Source: Diphasiastrum complanatum (lineage: Eukaryota > Streptophyta > Lycopodiopsida > Lycopodiales > Lycopodiaceae). From it: DNA of 64,000 nucleotides. The notes below the pieces were generated by a model that was given only the letters and a program-made list of their open reading frames with translations, made no database searches and was not told the DNA's origin. The stretch covers positions 34,472,804 through 34,536,803 of the forward strand of contig CM055097.1 of the NCBI GenBank assembly GCA_029204225.1. Reading direction: 5' to 3'. A program made the translations under genes and the position numbers. Below are positions 34,409 through 49,584 of this stretch, in pieces (the stretch's first letter is position 1; the number at the start of each line of letters is the position of its first letter).

Positions 34409-34925
34409 GACAAGATGAAAAGTAGAGAGAATATAAGAACTTTCAAAGGGAATATTCTAGATTCTCCACTTCGGCGCGACGGCTATGCCGCCTCCTCTTT
34501 GCAAAGATTTCGAAATGTGTGATCGTTCAAAAGACATAGATCAGTAATGTGAAAAGTATGAAGCTTCCTAACTCTGAATGACAGTACTAGACACTGCCTA
34601 GTGTGATTTGTGGTACTCCAAACAGACAAATGAGAGATTTCTTGGCAAACCTCTCACACAAATAGCACTTTCCACAACAACTAGAAAGTATTGTAAGAAT
34701 CTCCCCCACTCAACAGATTTTCAATCTATCTGATGTTGCCCTGGCCTTTTTGATGTCTCCGGGATTGTGCGTGCCCCACTGATGATTTTGAGCTCCAAAC
34801 CTGCAAAATACACCAAAGAAGGATTTCTTCCAGCCGTTTTTATCTCTCCAAGCTTTCACCTCCCATGAAGGACCTTCTCACTTCATTGTGGAGCCTATGA
34901 CAAGCTGTATCCATTGATCAGGCAT

Positions 34926-34937
34926 GCTCTGATACCA
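34926..34937 (-). other. Copia D primer-binding site (initiator tRNA-Met)
   Basis: The complement reads TGGTATCAGAGC next to the LTR end. Confidence 0.9.
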
Positions 34938-35184
34938 TGTCAAGAATTAGATATGCAACATCAAGCATTCACCATAAGCAATCACCACAAGAAGGCGGAA
35001 GAAGAACACGCACTGTCACTCTATCACACTAACTAATACAAAATGTAAAATGTACAAATAAACCTTGAACCCTTGATAGAGAGAGAAAATTTACGAGTAG
35101 ATGGCTAATGACAGCTGGTCACAGCTGTCAACATAAATGTACCTCGTAAATAGTAACAATGAAGTTTATCATTGATTTCTAACA
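34938..35184 (-). repeat. Copia D 5' LTR, about 247 bp
   Basis: It begins TGTCAAGAATTAG and ends TTTCTAACA; on the minus strand it starts TGTTAGAAATC, a common Copia LTR start. The primer site is immediately adjacent. Confidence 0.88.
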
Positions 35185-36137
35185 TGGTTAAGATTTAAAA
35201 TCTAGATTTTTTATGAAACATTATCAATGATCCACCTATTCTCGTTGTGACTTCAATGACAAATGCTTGGTAATATAATCAATCATTTTTTCATAGAGCT
35301 TTCATGTGTGAAATTGCCATGACAACTTATTTTTGCTCGTTGGATATAGCCGTCGAATTTTTGTTTGCCTAAAGTTTTGTGTGGAAGTTCCATGCTAGGT
35401 TGTCTTTTACTTTTATTTTTTCTAATAATATCAACTACGCAACAAACACACATTGCTATCTTACGTGGATAACCCCTATAATCTCTTGTTATGCACATGA
35501 TGTTGATTTGTTTTACATTGCATGGAAAATCACTATATCCTTATTAAGTTGTTGATTATTCTTATTGATTGTCATATACTCCTTGAGTCAAGAACATGTG
35601 CTGTAATAATCTAACTCAATACCTATCTCCAAAATCACTACAAGTATTAGTAACAAGCAAGAAAAAATATGATATGATAATCAAGTGCATATGCATGCAT
35701 GCGACATCGTTGAAAATCATAACATGAATAAGGAGGGACACACTCATGTTGATTAGATTTACACTACTCATGCTTTTTAGACATCACTTTGATTATAGAT
35801 AATTTGAATTCCAAATAACAAGTAGAACTAATGTAATATTAATATTAACACCTTTAACATTAATATTAACACCTGTAACATTAATATTTACACCTTTAAT
35901 GCCATGTAATATTAACTACATTCTGTCTCTAACTACAAGAAGATATTAACTAGATGCAAAATTTTCACTAGATTTCAATGTAAAAAAACATGCTGCTTGT
36001 GAGGATCTCAAAGTGAGAAAATTTTGGAAGTGACACCCGTTGTCTCCACTATGTACTACTGATGTCATGACAATCTCTAGCACACCTTCTTTCTATGGTA
36101 CTGTGTTCACATTTTTATTTTTTAATAAATAAGTTGG
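35185..36137. other. No gene recognised; contains a 21-bp tandem repeat
   Basis: AT-rich sequence. At 35835-35897 three consecutive 21-bp units of 'aacattaatattaacaccttt' type occur. The frame 35498-35283 (minus) has no recognisable motif. Confidence 0.6.
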
Positions 36138-38000
36138 TTTTTCATTTTCCAACACACAAAAGGCTTGGATGCCATAGCACGAGCTATTGTATCATGTGAA
36201 TCATTCAAAACCACTCAACTTTCTCATGTAAAACAAATTATAGAGGTCTTGAGCTCTGTCACGGCTTTCTGTTCATGCTGCTTTGAGACTAACAGCTCTT
36301 TATTCAACTTGATCAGCTTCTGCGCCATTAGCGTGTTTTCTAGACCCAAATATGATATTTGTTGATCCACAACTGGTTTGTCCTCTAACATTTTTTGAAT
36401 GATTTGTCCGAGTTGAGTGTGAATATTTAAGACATCTTGTGAAGAAGGAGGTGTAAATGCTGAAGTGGATGTCTGACCAACTTGAAAACGTACCCATCTA
36501 AGATGGACCTGTTGATCTTCTTCCTAAAAAATTTCTAGATCTTCAAACCCTTTTGTAATAGTGGCTTCAAATATTTTTGGCAAATGTGCTCCAGATGGCA
36601 TTTGTCCAGTGCTTGCAGACTAGCTTGTTGAGATGCTAGAATCTCTTTTGCTACTACATGTTGCTCATATTCTAGAAACTGATCAAATTCTTCTCCAAGG
36701 GAGGCGGTTTGGAAAGCAACAAGACTTTGAGGCATCTAAAATGAAAGATTTACCTCTAGGGGATTAGAGTCAATAATCATATTCATAAAAAAGTCAGTTG
36801 TTGGTGAAACAACAATAGGTTGTGTAATGTGGGATCTAGGAGGTAAACATTTTGTGCTACCGCAGCCACAATTTTGGAACTGATTATTACGAAAGGCATG
36901 GAGGTGGAAGAAGTGACAATAGGAAAAGAAGGTGCATGTTCCATGGGAAGTATAGAGGAGGGGTGGCATGGTTTAGTGCGAATAGCACCAAGAATAGGAG
37001 AACTTGTTGGTGTTGGTTGCAAGATATGTCGGCGTACCGCGTGAGGCGAGCTGGATGAAATGATCTCGTTGTGGATACAGTGATGTTGGTGTATTTTCTC
37101 CACATGGGATCAACATAGGAGAGAAAACAACGCAACTTGAATATAGCACCACTATTCGATATTGTTGTGCCATTACGAGAATGATTGGACATGCTCCCAA
37201 TTCTACTCTGAAGTACCGATATCAAACACATGTTACCAATCAAACTGTACCCTTATGACTAATGGAGGTTTTCCACGCCTCCAGAAGTATAGCTAGTAAA
37301 GGAGTGTGATTTGACCCTAACATCCATGAAACAAGTAACTTTACCATGACCTATAATGATACCTCACTCTCTTTTGGAGTTCCTGAGCTACATCCCTCTC
37401 ATACACGATCTGTGGATCACTCCTACTATTTTTGATGACATCATTCAAGTTCTTTATGACATATTTAGGTAGTGGGACAAGGAGTTATGATCGTAGCTCT
37501 GTGTATTGGGTTGAGGCTCCTCGTAGTGCTAGTGTCAGCAATGTGTCTCACCCTGAACAATTTATCCCCTTCCAAAAGGTGTCTATGAAAATCTCATGAA
37601 TGACAGTCTCAGGCCAGCAAATCTAGTTCTAATGGTGCTCTACAATTGAATGGAATGAATTGCTACTTGGATCCAAGATGTGGTTACCCTTATGTAAATT
37701 GACACTTTGAATCTAAACCCTTCATTGTCAACCTCTATGGCCAAATTTCATATCCTTATGTTACTAATTGTAGTGTTTAGAGCTATCAGTTCTACCGCAG
37801 CCCATCCAATGGTTCTAATGACATGACAATATTTTTTGGGGCTAGATATATAAGCCATACACCAAATAGTCGTTTCATGGATCTCCTAAGGACATTTTTA
37901 AGAGAATTTTCATTGCTGATCTACATGCCTTTATCTTTGTCGATAACTCTCCCCCTCACGTCTCAACCAACAATCATTCTTTTGTAAGTATCATCGATCA
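36138..38000 (-). pseudogene. Unidentified decayed coding region
   Basis: Several minus-strand islands look like protein: 37497-37352 (VIKNLNDVIKNSRSDPQIVY then ERDVAQELQKRVRYHYRSW), 36969-36535 (FQNCGCGSTKCLPPRSHITQ, then after a TAG SLGEEFDQFLEYEQHVVAKE), and 36525-36200 (an amphipathic stretch LENTLMAQKLIKLNKELLVS). Together they suggest one or more old proteins with a coiled coil. On the plus strand 37640-37990 also reads as partly protein-like (NGMNCYLDPRCGYPY). I recognise no family. A viral or transposon origin is possible but not supported by any diagnostic motif. Confidence 0.35.
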
Positions 38001-38049
38001 GATCTAGGGAACTGACATGGGTGGTTTTGAAGGTGAGCTCCCACAAGAG

Positions 38050-38360
38050 TGCGAGCATCTCCCAACCTTGCAGGGAGCAGGTGCAGCTCCAGAATGTATG
38101 CTTGATGGTTTTAAGATCCGAAGAGCATCTTTCACAGGCCCCGGTCCCCTTTCCTATTCATTGTTGCCAGATCTCTGTGTAAGAGCACCTTGGTAGATGC
38201 GCCATATCAGATACTTGGATTTGCCGCTGATTGGGTCCACCCATAGCCGAGTGAAGTTTTGGGACCACCACTCCGGTGCCATTTGTAGGTCCCATACTTT
38301 GTTGAGTTTGCCTACTATGATTTTGGTGAGTTTCTTTCGCTGCTGCTTTTATGCACATGA
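38050..38360 (-). mobile_element. LINE fragment: zf-RVT-type C-terminal domain
   Basis: Read on the minus strand: WWSQNFTRLWVDPISGKSKY, LIWRIYQGALTQRSGNNE, a stop, then in another frame CERCSSDLKTIKHTFWSCTC. This matches the plant zf-RVT layout (W..LW...I..K...F.WR...GAL...L...G....C..C....E...H.F..C). It is short and broken. Confidence 0.6.
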
Positions 38361-40385
38361 TTCATGAAATAATTTGGCATAGAAACATCTATTTTGAACA
38401 CCAATCCAACAACGATTTAATGGTGACATCCAAAGGGGTATAACTCTGATTCAAGGAGCTTCCTAAACACTATTTTAGCATAAAATTATGTTTTTTTTTT
38501 TCACAAATGGTACTCTTGTAGAAATTTGACTGTTTGTTGGGATTTTTTTGCCAACTATTAGAAGCTCCCACAACAATTTAGATAGCCCACATAAATGCGT
38601 TGGAAATGAAGTGTCCCACTTTTATGCCTAATGTATGATGCTATTTTAAAGGTGATTGAAGCTGTTTGGACATCGATTCACCTACATTCAACTTGTCACA
38701 TAAAAACCATCCTTCATTTGTATATTGACATATCTATGAATGGGATTGTTTTACATAAAGATTGAATGGTAATTCTAGTGTTCTTCTGAACTTCTTGATA
38801 CTTGCTTCTATCAATACTTTGGACTTTTGAATCTTCAACATCGTTTTACACTTGTGGCTTGATACATGATTCTAATTCAGACCCTGAATAAAGTTTCCAT
38901 TCATGTATGATTCTAAGAGGCGATGTATATACTAGTGAATTACATATAGCACTAAGGAATGCAAGCTTACTTTTAGATTGTTATAAGCTGGAGTCATACG
39001 CTTAAACTGCAAAGCAAAACTATAGCTCAAGAATTGGCATTGTCTTTACGACTATTGAATTTTGTTTTGAAATGTACACTCAAACTTGTTATACGTTATT
39101 GCTCAAAAGAAAATACTTACATTATGGAAGAATAGGTAACCTATGGAAGCATTATGGCATCATCACAAGAAAGTCCATCGACGCTTATGCAAGTATGTTG
39201 CACATGTTTGTCTAACTTGGTGCTATCAAGTTCTAATTATGTACTAATGTTAGACTATGGAATGGATTGGAGATACATTTTCATATATTTTTTTAACTTT
39301 TTTAGATCTAGTGAAATAGAAAACTATATGCTGTATCACACAGTTCTTATGATTGAGTGGCATCGTGTGACTTTTGAAACAATTATTATAGTTTTAGATG
39401 CAATCATTCCACCCATTTGCTTTCCTTAAGAAAATGCATTTGGCATGTCTTTCTCAAAAGTTTGAACATATATATATTGATATATATCTATTTACAAAAA
39501 CCAATGAATTTAAAGATTACCATTAAATCAACATAATATTATGTCTAATATATAAATATAAATAATTTTGATACATAGATTTCAAGAAGTAACTTGCAGG
39601 TTTTCAAAATATCTAGGTGGTATCGAATTTTTTTGGTTGTTGAAGCTGACATCCTTCAACAACAAAACACATGGAGTGAAAGTTGCATGGCCATGGGCCA
39701 GTGGGATCCCCTGCATGAACATCCATGGGCATGTGATGGGATGGAAAGCATTGTCTTCAACATGAACATTTGTGGGCATGTGATGGAGATCATAATGGCA
39801 TCGTACTTGCATATGTGCATTTTCAGAGGAGCCTATAAAAAAGGAATGGGAACGGTATTGCCACAGTAAGGGGCACTTGGGTGGAGTGGTGGCACTAGCA
39901 CCACTTGGGCTCCTCTTAGAATTCTCTATTTTTTATATTATATTCCTTTGATGTAAGCACCACTGGTGGCACTTTGTTTGCTTACTTTCTAATACATATT
40001 TTACTATTTGTACTAACAATTATTTACTTTCTAGTACATTTTTTAAATTGTACTAAGGGCCCACATGTACAACAATCTTAATTTGTATAGCAAGTTTACA
40101 AGTCAAGTTGAAAAATAGACTTTCCTTTGTAAAATTACAAGAAATACTTGCATGGACATGTTTAGCTCACAATTTGGCACCATGACATATGTGGTCTCTG
40201 AAGTTCATCATAGCATTGAAGTGCAAACCTATAGATAGTTGTGTCATTTTTTAATCTTTCACAACATTTTAAATAGTGGTTGTGGACAATTTTTCCTTGG
40301 TGAAGTTTAAAATATGACATTTGCTATAGTAGTCATATTTTTGTTTAGGAGACTCTCTGTGTCGTTTACTATGCATCTTCAACGT
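38361..40385. other. No gene recognised
   Basis: At 39709-39788 a phrase of the form 'catgaacatc.atgggcatgtgatgg' is repeated about 50 bp later. At 39875-39915 'agtggtg gcactag caccact' forms a small hairpin in a segment that could be a SINE head, without further support. The frame 39154-39429 has no recognisable motif. Confidence 0.35.
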
Positions 40386-40763
40386 TTAAGCTTGTGGTAC
40401 ACAATTATACAAACTTATCTCATTGCTAGTGTAGAATGATATATAAGGTAAATTTTCAATTTGTGTTGTTGGTCTATGAAGAAGATCATGTGTTTTCCTT
40501 GTCAATTCGATTTGGTATTGTGGACATTTTGAACTTATCAAGACAATCTCAAATAGTTCAAGACATGTCGCTATAGAAAGCCAATAAGTACTTTGGATTT
40601 TGGAAAGTGCTAGGTCAATTTCTTTGAATGTACATGAGAGTTCTTGTGAATTTTCACTTGATAATGATGTTGGATATTTAGTATTCATGTGAATGTGTAA
40701 AGCAGAATGTATTGTAGTATCATCTATTTTAAATGCAGCTTTTTCAGTATAAGCCATTAACAC
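40386..40763 (-). pseudogene. PIF1-like helicase remnant, possibly from a Helitron
   Basis: The minus-strand frame contains AAFKIDDTTIHSALHIHMNT followed by YPTSLSSENSQELSCTFKEI. This resembles the segment after the Walker A loop in Helitron/PIF1 helicases (A.NI.GTTIHSAL.I......L......L...F....). The expected Walker B (DEISM) has decayed to an unrecognisable stretch and the C-terminal half does not align. There is no Rep domain or Helitron terminus that I can see nearby. Confidence 0.45.
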
Positions 40764-41206
40764 ATCTTTCGAGTATCAAATAATTGTAGAGTTATGTCAA
40801 TAATGGTGTTAGAGTAGACCTTGAACTATAAACAATAAAGTGTTGTGCTTAAACTTGCACCACTTGCCAAGTGAATACCACTTGCATGATGACTTGTCCC
40901 ACTCCTCCATTGCACTTGAATGACTCCTTGCCATCTTGGATGAACCTCACCTTTTCACATATTAGGAGGATTTGTGACCCTCATCAAGGCTATTCTTTCC
41001 CTCTCTCTTTGATCTAACTTGTTTGTGATTGTCTTGTTCAATAGAGAGCTTGGTGAGCTTGGATAGACACTCTCTTGGATCATGGAAGGCCTTCAATGGA
41101 GCTTGGACAAACTCATGGATGCTACCATATACCCCCCTCCCTCCCAAACCTCCCCCTCCCCCTCCCACCAAAAAGGAAAAAAAAAGTCTGACTGGGGTGT
41201 AATCTT

Positions 41207-44536
<3,330 letters not shown>

Positions 44537-44538
44537 CA

Positions 44539-44621
<83 letters not shown>
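44537..44621. repeat. (CA)n microsatellite, about 85 bp
   Basis: A perfect CA run. The adjacent Thr-His and Val-Cys frames are artefacts. Confidence 0.98.
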
Positions 44622-44624
<3 letters not shown>

Positions 44625-45308
44625 CATGCACATGTGCTTACACACACATGTATGTTTGTGTACTTCGAGGACCCTAGAGTAAGTTCATGATTTATGATTT
44701 TGGTGATGGACCCTAGTGAAGACTCAGTATGTGTGTGTGTAAAATCTCTACATTAGTTGCTAAATATAAAGAAAGCATTTGTAGAAACTAAATTGTTATG
44801 ACCATGACCAATGAATGTTCTCTTGCATACAATTAGAGACTCTCGATAGAATGACAAGGTGAAGGCAACATGCTCTAGCAAGTCTCAAATTTTTATTAAC
44901 AGGTTTCTCGTTTCAAAAAATGTAGAATAGGTTTTTGGCACGTTACCAAATTTACCTATATGATTTTGTCTTTGCAACAATTTTCTGAAGAGGTTTTTAG
45001 CCATTAAATCATGAAAAGCATATTGTGTTTGGGGTTGGTAGGCCTCATGTATGGTTGGAAAAACAATAATTACATGCACCATCCAAGTTGTCCTAGTTGT
45101 TTAAAGTGATGCAAAAACACTTATGCCACTAATGTGTAGCCTCAAAGGGAATAAAGCGAATCAACTTAGCTCATAGTGGTGTTGAGGCATGAAGTTGGTT
45201 CTCGGACATGTCTCATTCATAGTTTCTAGTTGCCACTGCATGCATCTCCTCATAGTAAAGACACAATGCAATTTTGGTAGTGCATACTTATTTTTGACAA
45301 AATAGAGA

Positions 45309-45330
45309 AGCCAGCCCATTGTGGCTGGCT
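45309..45330. repeat. Perfect 8-bp hairpin (AGCCAGCC/GGCTGGCT)
   Basis: Arms 45309-45316 and 45323-45330 are separated by a 6-base loop. On the minus strand the hairpin is followed by 'tctctattttgtcaaaaata', which could be the 3' end of a LINE or SINE, but this is only a resemblance. Confidence 0.6.
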
Positions 45331-45691
45331 CTCAAGCAACGAGCTCTAGGGGTTTACAAGGGGCCTAGACTCAAGTGTTGCAGCTAAGTCCACTCCTACA
45401 ACTAAGTCACTAATTCATCCATAGGGTGAAGACTAAATAGAATTGCGTATAACTTGATGGCTCATCCACAAGTTGGAGGCTTATTCATTGACTAAGTAAG
45501 CTATATCTCCTTTGAAATGTCTTTTGACACCAACACCAACTGAAACAAGAAGAATATTTAAATTTGGGAGCCTGAGTATGAATAAATGTTATGGAAGGTC
45601 TTCTTCTTGCTTGTATTATAGACACCGTGAAAGCCTTGTAAGAGTGTAAATATATGTGTTTGTAATCCGAAGGTGCTGCAAAATATAAATA

Positions 45692-45765
45692 TGTCTGAGC
45701 CCGGGTTCGAACCGGGGACCTCTAGTGTGTGAGACTAGCGTGATGACCAACTACACCACCCAGAC
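45692..45765 (-). tRNA. tRNA-Val (anticodon CAC)
   Basis: On the minus strand a 74-nt cloverleaf can be folded. The acceptor GTCTGGG pairs with CTCAGAC (one G-U). The anticodon stem CTAGT/ACTAG encloses the loop CTCACAC with anticodon CAC. The T arm is CCCGG-TTCGAAC-CCGGG. The internal promoter blocks are in place (A box TGGTGTAGTTGG, B box GGTTCGAAC). The sequence closely follows plant tRNA-Val, which also carries CTCACAC. No intron and no encoded CCA. Confidence 0.95.
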
Positions 45766-45769
45766 CCAT

Positions 45770-46540
45770 GAAAAGAGTTAACTTCAAAAGGTACTTATCA
45801 GATTTTTACACAAGTGTAGCTGTAAAGCAGTGTGAGCATGAAGAAATGGCCAGTGGGGGGCCGATTGCAAGCTTATTCGCGACGATCGCAAACTACATGC
45901 AGACAGCTACTCATATGAGAGATTCATACAAAAAAAATTGACAGGATTGATGGATGGATGGAAAGTGTTTACCGAGCCTGACTGATATATGTATATAACA
46001 AGTAAAGAAAGCGATATAATACACGGCCTTGTCTTCTTCCCTCAATGTAAGTGCAAGCAAGCCTCGGCTGTCTTTGAAGACAACATGCGTAGGCTGCCTT
46101 TGAACAAAATCCTTCACTTTCTTTTTTGTTTAAAGGATGGAGGAGGTGGGTCTTTGAGAGGTATGAAACGTGTAAAGCTCCTTGGTGAGTAGTAGCTTCA
46201 AATTGACAAGAAGCCCATAAGGAATTGTAACTGAGCATTAAAATGCCTCCGAGAGGACATTTTGCTTTCAATGGCCACACCCCTGGAGCAAAAGCCCAAT
46301 GAATGTGATGTGGCATGAAAAAGTGTGAAGTTTGACCCCCAAGTGCTAATGATCAAATGAAAATATCACCTTGATTTTTTTCTTTTCCATTTTTTTTTGA
46401 CTCACAAACGATGATGCCTGTCATTCTTTATGCAAAATGCCCAGAGTACCCTTTATGCAAAATGGCCTATGGGCTCTTTGGGCATAAAGACCATAAGCTT
46501 TTCAGTGTAAGCCCTTTGCTTTGCAACCACAAGTGTACCT
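45770..46540. other. No gene recognised
   Basis: The longest frame (46316-45969 minus, 115 codons) is Cys/His-rich but has no recognisable domain and no splice context. Confidence 0.35.
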
Positions 46541-46542
46541 CG

Positions 46543-46665
46543 AAGTGTATCAATTGACGTACAAACAGCTTATCTGAATGGATTTATACAAGAATACATC
46601 TACATGATCTGACCCAAAGGATATGTTCTGGAAGGTATGAAGAATCATGTTTGTAAACTCCTTGA
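46543..46665 (+). mobile_element. Copia RT scrap on the plus strand, cut by Copia E
   Basis: The plus strand reads SVSIDVQTAYLNGFIQEYIY, then PKGYVLEG, then HVCKLLD. This is the 'DVKTAFLNG.L.EEIYM.QPEG' palm motif of Copia RT with an in-frame stop. The LTR of Copia E starts at 46666, immediately after it. Confidence 0.75.
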
Positions 46666-47637
46666 TGTAAGAGAAATAGTAATTATTCTTCCAGAAGCAA
46701 GTTTGAATAAATCAAACTAATATCAATGTCTTCAATCGTGATTTTATCTGATCTATGTACCAATAGAACAGTATTTGTTCTGATTGAATATGCATGTGAA
46801 AATTATATACGTAAGTAACAGACAACTTAAGACTATTTAGACAATAAGAAACTATTGATCAAAAAATGAATTTTTATAACTCTGAATCTGATTCATCAAT
46901 ATACATCTCTTGCTGTCTTATCTCGCTATTGCGTCTCTGATTGAGTGAGTGTGTTACAACGAGCAGTGCATATGTATTTATATTGCTACAGGATAGGTCT
47001 TTTGGCCTTTTATTTATAGGTCTTTTGGCCTTTCAATGCTGTAACAATAGATATCTAACCGTTTACGACGGTTGATATTCAAATAGACGCTCTGTTTCCA
47101 GGCTCGAATAAAATTTGTTCGCGAATAATTCACGACAGTTCATTTCTTCGTCTCAGCTTTGTGTTTCGCGAATTGTTCGTGACACTTGTCTTTTCGCGAC
47201 ATTTTTGTCTTTCGCGAATTGTTCGCGACAAATGACAATTCTTGAGCTTGAAGAAGGAATCTAGAATATTTTGTGAATTGTTCGAGATAGTTTCGCGACA
47301 GGTGAGCTTGAAGAACAGTCCAGAAGATTTCACGAATTGTTCGCGACAATTTCGCGACATCTGAGGCTTGAACAAGAAACGAAAAAAATTTGTGACAAGA
47401 ATCTGTTCGCGAATCTTTCGAGTTTCAACAAGAAAGTCACGAGCTTCTACAAGAAACTATTTCGCAAATCTTTCGAGTTGACTGCAAGACAAATTTCGCG
47501 AATCCTTCGCGAATCTTTTCGAGTTGATCACGAATAGAAATGTTTCGAGTTTTGCATTTGTTACTTTTTCATCCTTTGTCAAGTAAACTGCGCACTTTGT
47601 TGGTAGAATCAAGATCTGTCTAATCAGTTATTCTACA
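46666..47637 (-). repeat. Copia E 3' LTR, about 972 bp, rich in TTCGCGA palindromes
   Basis: It begins TGTAAGAGAAATAG and ends TTATTCTACA, with the polypurine tract directly outside. Between 47118 and 47520 the word TTCGCGA (palindromic core TCGCGA) occurs about ten times, often as TTCGCGAATTGTTCGCGACA, together with mutated versions (ttcacga, ttcgtga, ttcgaga). Confidence 0.88.
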
Positions 47638-47645
47638 GCTCCCTC

Positions 47646-49080
47646 TCAAAGTGGCAGTTGGATTAAGTCCAATCTTCTTCGCTGCTTCTCGAACAAAGCT
47701 TTACTCAGTGGCTTTGTAAAGATATCAGCTGTCGTTTCCTCTATGGGTATGAAGACTGTCTTCAGTATCTTCTTCTCGACTAAGTCCCGAATCACATGAT
47801 ACTTGATAGCTATGTGCTTCATTTTCGAGTGAAATACAGGATCTTTCGTAAGATAGATTGTTGAGGTGTTATCCATTAACAGGACATAAGGTCCAGAACT
47901 AGATTCATGAAATCCTTCCAATATTTGTTTAATCTAGATTAGCTCATTTGCCATCTTGGCTGCTGCTACATATTCCGCTTCATAGGAAGATTGAGCTACT
48001 GCCGTTTGCTTCTTGCTAATCCAGAGTATGGCTGCGCCAGATGCTAGAGTACAACCTCCTGAAATACTTTTGCTATCATCCTTCATGGATCCCCAGCTTG
48101 TGTCACTGTAAGATTCGATGTGAAATCCAGCTTCCTTCGAATAACACAGTCCATAGTCTTTTGTTTCTTGGAGATATTGTAGTACTCTCTTTGCCAACTT
48201 CCAATGCAATGATCATGGGTTCTGATTATATTGGCTCAGCTTGTATACTGCAAATGCTATATCAAGTTTGGTGTTGTCTGCTAGATATAACAATGATCTA
48301 ATCATCCTACGATAGGGTGTTTTGGCCATTCGTTCCTCTTCCTCAAGAGTCTGCGGACAATCTGCCTTGCTCAATATTATTCCAAGTATCATGGGAGTAT
48401 GCACACCTTTGCATTCAAGCATGTTGAAGTCTTCAATGATCTTTTGAGTGTACTTTTGTTGGTGAAGATACAACTTACCACCTTCAAAGTCTCTCACGAT
48501 CTGCAAGACTAGATAGATTTTAGCTTCTCCTAGGTCAGCGATCTCAAATATTTCAGAAATGTCTCTTTTGACATTTGAAATTAACTTATCTTTTCTTGAG
48601 AAGATAAGCGTGTCATCAACATAGATAGCTAGAATGATTATTTTATTTTGGACATGCTTGATATAGACATTTGATTCAGCAAATAGAGGTTTGAAGCCTA
48701 AGGAACGTAGTGCTTTGTCCTTCTTTCTATACCATTTTTTGGCTGCGTGTTTTAGACCATAGATGCTTTTATTCATGTGACAATCGTATTTTGGATATTC
48801 TTGGCTTACAAAACCAATTGGTTGGTCCATGAATAAGTCATCTTCGAATTCTGCGTGCAAGAAAGTTGAGCTTTTCTGTTGGAATTCGAGTTGGTGATTC
48901 GAGTCTGTCAAGCACTTGATCTTGACCTCCCTCTGAATCTGGTAATTCTCTTTCATCTTCTGCTTGTTTTTCTTCTGTTGTTGTTGGTAGCTCATAATAA
49001 TTTTTGAAAATTTCATAGCCGACTAGATCACTGTCTGCTATGTATTTCGTCTCATCAAATAGACTTTCTCAACTTAAGTT
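47646..49080 (-). pseudogene. Copia E reverse transcriptase and RNase H with internal deletion
   Basis: The linker EIFKNYYELPTTTEEKQAED ... RLESPTRIP (one frame) passes directly into STFLHAEFEDDLFMDQPIGF (another frame), so the fingers and the first palm strand of RT are deleted. Then SIYGLKHAAKKWYRK, ILAIYVDDTLIFS (YVDD box), YLHQQKYTQKIIEDFNMLEC and RRMIRSLLYLADNTKLDIAF. After a stop at 48213 comes HWKLAKRVLQYLQETKDYGL, IESYSDTSWG and QSSYEAEYVAAAKMANELI. After another stop at 47934 comes LMDNTSTIYLTKDPVFHSKM and FTKPLSKALFEKQRRRLDL. Three frames or stops, clearly dead. Confidence 0.9.
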
Positions 49081-49109
49081 ATGTTTTTCAATAAAGAGGC
49101 CTCCTATTA

Positions 49110-49215
49110 TCATGTAAGAGGTGGAACCCAAATCTTTATAGAATGGGGTTCACTCATTTGTGAGAGGTGGAATCCAGATTATGTTAGAATTGGATTCACC
49201 AGCTCGTGGGTATAC
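49110..49215. repeat. Short tandem duplication, about 46 bp x 2
   Basis: 'aagaggtggaacccaaa...ggttcactca' near 49117 is repeated as 'gagaggtggaatccaga...gattcaccag' near 49163. Confidence 0.6.
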
Positions 49216-49584
49216 ATAGAGGCCTCCTCTACAAGTTTCCAAGCATGTGATACTATAATGAAATCATTAGAGGAGTTCCAAGGCCCAAAATGGCTGTCTA
49301 AGAAATGCCACATAAGAGAGAGAAAACCATCAGATTTTAAAACTCCGACCAAGTTTTTGGTCTGCCCGCACAACTCCGATGACATGACCTCACTAGTAAC
49401 ATGTGTAGCTAATTGGAAGTTGGGTAGCCGCAATGCGCGGGGTTCATACTTCAAGATTCTATTTTCTATCGTTAACTAACATGACTTCTCATGTAAATGC
49501 ACATCGTATTGCACGTCAAAGTTTCTTTACTCATAGTGTTCACATCAAAGGAAAACAGTCTTATCGATATGAATATCATGGCAA

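Larger units (their letters stand above)
46666..49080 (-). mobile_element. Copia E: 3' part of a minus-strand Copia element
   Basis: On the minus strand: a linker (about 49080-48900), reverse transcriptase, RNase H, a polypurine tract (complement of gctccctctcaaagt at 47638-47652) and a 972-bp 3' LTR (47637-46666). Gag, protease, integrase and the 5' LTR are absent. Confidence 0.9.

Noticed and set aside
35835-35897. Three 21-bp units as a possible regulatory array
   Set aside because: Low-complexity AT-rich tandem repeat without a nearby gene; listed only as a repeat.
45692-45765. tRNA as a SINE head
   Set aside because: All stems are intact, the internal promoter blocks are canonical and the sequence follows plant tRNA-Val closely. 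The hairpin tail 360 bp away on the same strand is not enough to call a SINE.
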